This document shows positions 6,828-10,657 of a stretch of DNA of 10,657 nucleotides, piece after piece. Numbering within the stretch: the stretch's first letter is position 1; each line of letters starts with the position of its first letter. This DNA comes from Gammaproteobacteria bacterium (GTDB taxonomy: Bacteria > Pseudomonadota > Gammaproteobacteria > Pseudomonadales > DSM-25080), in the NCBI GenBank assembly GCA_013372965.1, contig JABXIR010000212.1:1-10657 (forward strand), written 5' to 3'. A program made the position numbers and the translations under genes. The notes beneath the pieces were generated by a model. The model searched no databases. It saw only the letters and a program-made list of their open reading frames with translations, and had not been told where the DNA came from.

Positions 6828-7847
6828 TTAGTCAATTGCCTCCAGTTCACCCATTGGCCAGCGTGGTTTCGTTACGACACTCAGGGAATCGTGTTGCCCC
6901 GCCAACAACCGCTGAGCGCCAGCATACGCAATCATTGCACCGTTATCGGTACATAAATCAGGCCGAGCATAAAACACATCTGCTTTGAGCGTGGCTAATT
7001 TCCTGCGCAGTTCTTTATTTGCAGATACTCCGCCCGCCATAACGAGACGCGTGTAGCCCGTTTGTTCGAGCGCCCGACGGCATTTAATGGCAACAGTGTC
7101 GACCACGGCCAACTGAAACCCAGCTGCGATATCAGCCATGTCTTGCGTGCTCGGAAGTGGACCATCGACTGTGTATTTATGAACTAGGTTGAGTGTAAAG
7201 GTTTTTAAGCCGCTAAAGCTAAAGTCTAAGCCTGGACGGTCTGTCATCGGCCGCGGAAACTTAAAGCGTAATGGATCACCGGATTCTGCAAGCTTGGCAA
7301 CATGTGGGCCGCCTGGATAATCTAGGTCGAGCATCTTGGCGACTTTATCAAAGGCTTCGCCGGCGGCGTCATCTACTGACTCGCCGATCACTGTGTATTG
7401 GCCGATACCTTTGACATCGACGAGCTGAGAATGCCCGCCAGAAACGAGCAACGCAACAAACGGAAACTCGGGTGGGTTTTCTTCAAGCATGGGCGCGAGA
7501 AGATGTCCTTCCATGTGATGCACTCCAATCGCGGGAACGTTCCAACCGTAACCAAGCGCTCTGCCTAAACATGCACCCACCATGAGCGCTCCCATGAGAC
7601 CGGGGCCCGACGTGTAGGCAACACCATCGATGTCTGACTTGTTCAAGCCGCTATCCGCAAGCACCTGTTCAATAAGCACCAGCGTTTTTCGGATATGATC
7701 GCGAGATGCGAGCTCGGGTACAACACCACCATACTCGACGTGGACGTCAATTTGACTGTGAAGCGCATCGGCGATTAGACCCTGATCGGTATCATAGATA
7801 GCGATTCCCGTTTCATCACACGAGGTTTCAATTCCTAAAACACGCAC
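6828..7847 (-). CDS. tsaD: tRNA N6-adenosine threonylcarbamoyltransferase TsaD
   Basis: TsaD moves the threonylcarbamoyl group from TsaC-made threonylcarbamoyl-AMP to A37 of ANN-decoding tRNAs, working with TsaB and TsaE in the cytoplasm. The protein has 339 residues (E. coli 337). ASKHA-fold motifs are complete: GIETSCDET (5-13), HMEGH (111-115) with metal ligands H111 and H115, LVSGGHSQL (134-142), DDAAGEAFDKVAK (159-171), DFSFSGLKT (208-216), AGGVSAN (271-277) and CTDNGAMIAYAG (299-310) with metal ligand D301. The start is GTG, giving MRVLGIETSCDET as in the family. GAGAG about 8-10 nt upstream is a plausible ribosome-binding site. It is the first gene of a minus-strand operon with folB and folK and is divergent from rpsU, as in many gammaproteobacteria. 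Confidence 0.97.
   Translation of the reverse strand: MRVLGIETSCDETGIAIYDTDQGLIADALHSQIDVHVEYGGVVPELASRDHIRKTLVLIEQVLADSGLNKSDIDGVAYTSGPGLMGALMVGACLGRALGYGWNVPAIGVHHMEGHLLAPMLEENPPEFPFVALLVSGGHSQLVDVKGIGQYTVIGESVDDAAGEAFDKVAKMLDLDYPGGPHVAKLAESGDPLRFKFPRPMTDRPGLDFSFSGLKTFTLNLVHKYTVDGPLPSTQDMADIAAGFQLAVVDTVAIKCRRALEQTGYTRLVMAGGVSANKELRRKLATLKADVFYARPDLCTDNGAMIAYAGAQRLLAGQHDSLSVVTKPRWPMGELEAID
6839..6843 (-). promoter_or_regulatory. Ribosome binding site of folB inside tsaD
   Basis: A perfect Shine-Dalgarno core GGAGG, read on the minus strand, lies within the final codons of tsaD and 11 bases before the folB ATG. It supports the chosen folB start and suggests independent initiation despite the zero-base tsaD-folB spacer. 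Confidence 0.75.
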
Positions 7848-7894
7848 AGATTAGTCTCTCAATTCGATCATCAATGGAAGGTTATTTGCCGCGC

Positions 7895-7923
7895 ATAATA
7901 AACCGAAGCTCAGCGCAGTTCAA
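7895..7923 (-). promoter_or_regulatory. Probable sigma70 promoter for tsaD-folB-folK
   Basis: On the minus strand, TTGAAC (7923 to 7918) and TATTAT (7900 to 7895) are separated by 17 bases, close to the sigma70 consensus (TTGACA and TATAAT). Transcription would begin about 40 bases upstream of the tsaD GTG. A second, weaker minus-strand candidate lies further out: TGAACA (7973 to 7968), 17 bases, TATTAT (7950 to 7945). Inferred from sequence only. Confidence 0.6.
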
Positions 7924-7975
7924 AGCGGACATAAACCTATAGGGATAATAGCGTAGCGGAACGGGGTTGTTCACT

Positions 7976-8005
7976 TTGCAATCACCCATGCATTTATAGT
8001 AGAAT
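7976..8005 (+). promoter_or_regulatory. Probable sigma70 promoter for rpsU-yqeY-dnaG
   Basis: TTGCAA (7976-7981) and TAGAAT (8000-8005) are 18 bases apart on the plus strand, and transcription should start near 8012. An overlapping alternative -10, TATAGT at 7995-8000, would need a 19-base spacer from TTCACT (7970-7975). The bases after the -10 (TCGCGC, 8006-8011) are GC-rich. In E. coli such discriminators go with ppGpp/DksA repression of ribosomal promoters, so stringent control is a reasonable inference. The leader is about 55 nt. Confidence 0.65.
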
Positions 8006-8013
8006 TCGCGCTC

Positions 8014-8022
8014 GCACTTTAA
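8014..8022 (+). promoter_or_regulatory. boxA-like element in rpsU leader
   Basis: GCACTTTAA differs at one position from the core GCTCTTTAA of the E. coli rrn boxA, which recruits NusB and S10 for antitermination. It falls within the first ten or so bases of the predicted leader. No boxB hairpin is evident. A nine-base near-match can arise by chance, so this is suggestive only. Confidence 0.3.
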
Positions 8023-8056
8023 GGTGTGAAATTCTATTAACTCAATTATTTAAGGT
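8018..8056 (+). repeat. Direct repeat TTTAAGGT in rpsU leader
   Basis: TTTAAGGT occurs at 8018-8025 and again at 8049-8056, 31 bases apart. The second copy overlaps the rpsU ribosome-binding region. The first copy resembles a ribosome-binding site too but is followed only by tiny reading frames (such as GTG at 8026, ending at TAA within five codons). Confidence 0.5.
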
Positions 8057-8062
8057 AGGTGG
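8052..8062 (+). promoter_or_regulatory. Tandem Shine-Dalgarno of rpsU
   Basis: AAGGTAGGTGG offers two purine-rich ribosome-binding cores, AAGG at 8052-8055 (11 bases before the ATG) and AGGTGG at 8057-8062 (4 bases before it). Along with the GGAGG of folB, it is among the strongest initiation signals in the window. That fits a highly expressed ribosomal protein. Confidence 0.65.
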
Positions 8063-8066
8063 TTTA

Positions 8067-8282
8067 ATGCCGTCGGTAAAAGTACGTGAAAACGAGCCGT
8101 TCGACGTAGCACTACGTCGTTTCAAGCGCGGTTGTGAAAAAGCAGGTGTATTGGCAGAAGTTCGTCGTCGTGAGACTTACGAAAAGCCAACAACAACTCG
8201 ACAACGTGCTCGCGCGGCTGCGGTGAAGCGTCACTTGAAGAAAGTTTCTCGTGATATTCGTCGTACAAAGCGTTTGTACTAA
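8067..8282 (+). CDS. rpsU: 30S ribosomal protein bS21
   Basis: bS21 is a small, very basic protein of the 30S platform near the anti-Shine-Dalgarno end of 16S rRNA, needed for initiation on natural mRNAs in E. coli. It has 71 residues, exactly the E. coli length, and nearly the same N-terminal half: VKVRENEPFDVALRRFKRGC (4-23), EKAGVLAEVRRRE (24-36) and YEKPTTTRQRARAAAVKRH (38-56). The C-terminus ends RRTKRLY. The protein is rich in Arg and Lys throughout. It leads the macromolecular-synthesis operon, with yqeY inserted between it and dnaG, and is divergent from tsaD. Its own promoter and leader are described separately. Confidence 0.98.
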   Translation: MPSVKVRENEPFDVALRRFKRGCEKAGVLAEVRRRETYEKPTTTRQRARAAAVKRHLKKVSRDIRRTKRLY

Positions 8283-8291
8283 TATCCGTCT

Positions 8292-8313
8292 GGCTAGCTA
8301 GGTAACTAGCGCC
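8292..8313 (+). promoter_or_regulatory. Hairpin with GUAA tetraloop between rpsU and yqeY
   Basis: The RNA can fold as GCTAG (8297-8301) paired with CTAGC (8306-8310), closed by the GNRA-type loop GTAA (8302-8305). It extends as GGC (8292-8294) with GCC (8311-8313) across a two-base bulge (8295-8296), giving eight base pairs. No T-run follows, so it does not look like an intrinsic terminator. It lies 9 nt after the rpsU stop and just before the yqeY ribosome-binding site (GGGA near 8322-8325). It may stabilise the rpsU mRNA 3' end or tune readthrough or translation. E. coli has a partial terminator at the matching place after rpsU. Confidence 0.55.
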
Positions 8314-8334
8314 CGACAACTGGGAACTCACTCG

Positions 8335-8787
8335 ATGACATCACCGATTGCAGCTAAAGTTTCTGCGGAAACCAAACAAGCCATGAGAGCTCGCGCGAAA
8401 GAGCGACTCGGAGTGCTTCGTATGGTGAGCTCAGAGTTTAAGCGTATTGAAATCGATGAGCGAATCGAACTGGATGATGCACGTTGCATTAACATTCTTA
8501 CTAAGATGTCAAAGCAACGAAACGATGCTTTAGCGCAATACGAAGACGCTGGTCGCCAAGATCTCGCCGATGTAGAGCGTTTCGAGCTCAGTGTTATCCA
8601 GGAGTTCCTTCCTCTCCCGCTTTCTCAAAGCGAAATCGACGCCATCGTCGATGAAGCCATTTCCACCACCAACGCGAGCTCTATGGCTCAGATGGGTGCA
8701 GTAATGGCGCAGATCAAACCCCAAATTGAAGGACGCGCCGATCTCGGGGCGGTTAGCAAGCAATTACGCGATCGACTCTCTGCGTAA
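8335..8787 (+). CDS. yqeY: YqeY/GatB-type tRNA-amidotransferase-related protein
   Basis: YqeY proteins resemble the C-terminal helical domain of GatB, the part of the tRNA amidotransferase that contacts tRNA; their cellular job is not settled. The product has 150 residues, typical for the family, and looks mostly helical and cytoplasmic. Family segments are AMRARAKERLGVLRM (16-30), ILTKMSKQRNDALAQYEDAG (54-73) followed by RQDLADVERFE and the FLPLPLSQSEI turn (91-101), and MGAVMAQIKPQIEGRADLGA (120-139) ending in SKQLRDRL. The ATG has TGGGA at 8321-8325 as ribosome-binding site, nine bases away. Its place between rpsU and dnaG is one I recall from pseudomonads and other non-enteric gammaproteobacteria; E. 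coli lacks it there. Cotranscription with rpsU and dnaG suggests a link to translation. Confidence 0.93.
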   Translation: MTSPIAAKVSAETKQAMRARAKERLGVLRMVSSEFKRIEIDERIELDDARCINILTKMSKQRNDALAQYEDAGRQDLADVERFELSVIQEFLPLPLSQSEIDAIVDEAISTTNASSMAQMGAVMAQIKPQIEGRADLGAVSKQLRDRLSA

Positions 8788-8846
8788 GCTCATTACGAAA
8801 ATCCCGCTTTACTTTATAGCCCTAAATGCGTGAACATTGACGGTCT

Positions 8847-10657
8847 ATGAAAGGACGTATCCCCCGCTCGTTTATTGAAGACTTATTGGATCGTGTCGAT
8901 ATTATCGACGTGATATCTCCGCGTGTCGCATTAAAAAAGTCGGGCGCAAACTACATGGCGTGCTGCCCTTTCCACAACGAAAAGACGCCCTCCTTTAGCG
9001 TCAATCAAAATAAACAGTTTTACCATTGCTTCGGATGCGGTGTCAGCGGCGATGCAATTCGATTTCTCACCGAATACGAACGACTCGACTTCGTCGATGC
9101 GGTCGAGCAGCTGGCCAACCAAGCCGGACTTGAAGTTCCTCGCGAGACGCTATCGCCCATCGAGGCTAAGCGAGAAGAGCGAAAGCGCACGCTCTACGAT
9201 CTAATGCAAGACGCGGCTAGGCTTTACTACAAGGCACTCCGCAAAGAATCAAGAGTTCAAAACTATGTGGTAAAACGCGGTCTGACCCCGGCGACGGCTA
9301 GAAGCTACGGCCTCGGTTATGCTCCCGCACAATGGGACTTTATTCTCAACGAGCTCGACTCAATGGGATACGAGCAAACTCAAATGATCGAGGCGGGCTT
9401 GATCATAGAAAACGAAGAGTCCAACCGTCGCTACGACCGTTTTCGAAATCGACTCATGTTCCCCATTCGCGATAGTCGCGGTCGGTTTATTGGGTTTGGC
9501 GGTCGCGTTTTAGATGACTCAAAGCCCAAGTACCTGAACTCACCCGAAACACCCATCTTTCATAAAGGCAAAGAGCTATACGGGCTTCATGAAATAAAAC
9601 AGAGCAAGAACAGCATCGATCGACTCCTCGTGGTCGAAGGCTACATGGATGTTGTTGCGCTGCGACAATTTGAGGTCGACTTTGCCGTTGCCACACTCGG
9701 CACTGCAGCAACCATCGACCATATCCGCCTCGCATTTAAACACACGTCCGAACTGGTGTTTTGCTTTGACGGCGATGAAGCGGGACGACGCGCGGCCAAA
9801 CGAGCATTAGCCAACGCTCTGGAGGCAATGGAAGACGGCAGAAGCGTCAAGTTTCTATTTTTGGCGGAAGGTGAAGACCCTGATTCTCTGGTTCAGAAGA
9901 TCGGCTCCGAGGCTTTCCTTCGCATGGTGAAACATGCGGTACCACTTGAAGAGCAACTGTTCGCATCAGCTTCCGAAGACCTTGATCTGAATTCTCTCGA
10001 TGCTCGCGCAACGATGGCAAAGCGTTTGGCACCGTTGATCGCAACCATTCCAGACGGCATTTTTAAGGAGCTAATACACGAGAAACTTGCTGAGGTTACG
10101 GGACTGAATCGCCAAACCATTGATCGAGTCTATCGCGAGAGCCCTAGCGACGAACCCGCGCAAGCGACCGATCATGATGACGAGCTCGCGAGCTATATAG
10201 CCGATGCGTATGGCGCCCAAAACGTCGATCAAGAATTCACTCACACCCGCCTCAGTGATAATCAGCTGGCAACACTTCGCGCCATCGAGAAACTGACGGG
10301 ATGCCTTATTCGACAGCCGTCGCTCATCGGTGAGCTTCCACCATTAACCAACTTGCCCGAGTCTAACCATAGTAAAACGTTAACCAACCTCATTGAGCTA
10401 CTGTCACAAAAGCCCGAATTATCAAGCGCTAAGCTTTATGGTCTATGGCTCGCCAAGTTCGATAGAGAAGCGGCCGACCAACTGTTCAACCACGAATCAC
10501 TCGTCGCTGCGATACCGGACTCAGGCCTACAAAGCGAAGCGCTCGGCTTAGTAAAATTCATCGTTCGATCGATCGACAGAAGCAAGAAAAAACAACGCAT
10601 CAACGAATTAAAACAAAAAAGCTTGAGCGAACTGAGCTCGGAAGAACGAAATGAACT
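8847..10657 (+). CDS. dnaG: DNA primase DnaG, 3'-truncated
   Basis: DnaG makes the RNA primers for chromosome replication and is recruited to the fork by the DnaB helicase. The frame is open from the ATG to the window end (603 codons plus two bases), so the stop lies just outside; E. coli DnaG has 581 residues. Zinc ligands C40, H43, C61 and C64 sit at the same positions as in E. coli (CCPFHNEKTPSFSV, YHCFGCG). The RNA-polymerase domain has the basic motif DRFRNRLMFPIRD (197-209), FGGR (217-220) and PKYLNSPE (227-234). The TOPRIM motifs are VVEGYMDVVA with E264 and CFDGDEAGRRAAKRAL with D308 and D310. The region after about residue 435 is poorly conserved by eye and should be the helicase-binding domain. 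A 59-nt gap separates it from yqeY, and no strong Shine-Dalgarno precedes the ATG, which fits the low primase level known from E. coli. Confidence 0.97.
   Translation, partial: MKGRIPRSFIEDLLDRVDIIDVISPRVALKKSGANYMACCPFHNEKTPSFSVNQNKQFYHCFGCGVSGDAIRFLTEYERLDFVDAVEQLANQAGLEVPRETLSPIEAKREERKRTLYDLMQDAARLYYKALRKESRVQNYVVKRGLTPATARSYGLGYAPAQWDFILNELDSMGYEQTQMIEAGLIIENEESNRRYDRFRNRLMFPIRDSRGRFIGFGGRVLDDSKPKYLNSPETPIFHKGKELYGLHEIKQSKNSIDRLLVVEGYMDVVALRQFEVDFAVATLGTAATIDHIRLAFKHTSELVFCFDGDEAGRRAAKRALANALEAMEDGRSVKFLFLAEGEDPDSLVQKIGSEAFLRMVKHAVPLEEQLFASASEDLDLNSLDARATMAKRLAPLIATIPDGIFKELIHEKLAEVTGLNRQTIDRVYRESPSDEPAQATDHDDELASYIADAYGAQNVDQEFTHTRLSDNQLATLRAIEKLTGCLIRQPSLIGELPPLTNLPESNHSKTLTNLIELLSQKPELSSAKLYGLWLAKFDREAADQLFNHESLVAAIPDSGLQSEALGLVKFIVRSIDRSKKKQRINELKQKSLSELSSEERNE

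Noticed and set aside
8292..8313. Intrinsic terminator after rpsU
   Set aside because: The hairpin is real on paper, but no run of T follows (next bases CGACAACTGG), so it is reported as a structured element rather than a terminator.
8793..8820. Possible promoter upstream of dnaG (TTACGA, 16 bases, TATAGC)
   Set aside because: The -35 matches only three of six consensus bases and the -10 is weak; in a short 59-nt gap this is easily chance.
8826..8840. Mini reading frame ATG-CGT-GAA-CAT-TGA just before dnaG
   Set aside because: Four codons, no visible ribosome-binding site and no attenuator structure with it; chance is the simplest explanation.
1..10657. Mobile elements, CRISPR, tRNA, toxin-antitoxin or defence genes
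   Set aside because: Every stretch over 220 bases is covered by a recognised housekeeping gene, and no repeat array, transposase, integrase or tRNA-like fold was seen on either strand.

Overview
The window is a gene-dense housekeeping region of a gammaproteobacterium, probably free-living and perhaps marine. The lineage call is an inference from two things. The gene order lptD-surA-pdxA-rsmA-apaG-apaH is the classic gammaproteobacterial one, and the proteins are close to their E. coli counterparts in length and motifs. I see no mobile element, CRISPR array, tRNA, rRNA or sign of recent transfer. Base composition looks even throughout, near 50% GC by eye.

Layout. Positions 2-5980 (+) hold one tightly packed operon: lptD (5' end outside the window), surA, pdxA, rsmA, apaG and apaH. 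Most genes overlap by 1-17 nt, and only pdxA-rsmA has a real gap (20 nt). Positions 5977-7847 (-) hold tsaD, folB and a folK-type gene, joined at TAAATG and TAATG. This operon converges on apaH, and the two stop codons share the same four bases. Positions 7848-8066 form a divergent control region, with promoters facing tsaD on one side and rpsU on the other. Positions 8067-10657 (+) hold rpsU, yqeY and dnaG (3' end outside the window), the front of the macromolecular-synthesis operon that usually continues into rpoD.

How the genes work together. LptD and SurA serve the outer membrane: SurA is a periplasmic chaperone and LptD a major client that inserts LPS. PdxA makes a pyridoxal phosphate precursor. 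RsmA methylates 16S rRNA, TsaD helps make t6A in tRNA, and bS21 is a small-subunit protein, so much of the region supports translation. ApaH removes Ap4A-type nucleotides. FolB and the FolK-type protein act in folate synthesis. DnaG makes replication primers.

Nothing here is an undescribed system on the scale of a defence island. The points worth a second look are small: the FolK-type protein with altered active-site loops, the compacted tsaD-folB-folK block lacking plsY, the shared stop codons of apaH and folK, the rpsU leader (boxA-like element, repeated TTTAAGGT, GC-rich discriminator), and a hairpin with a GUAA tetraloop between rpsU and yqeY.
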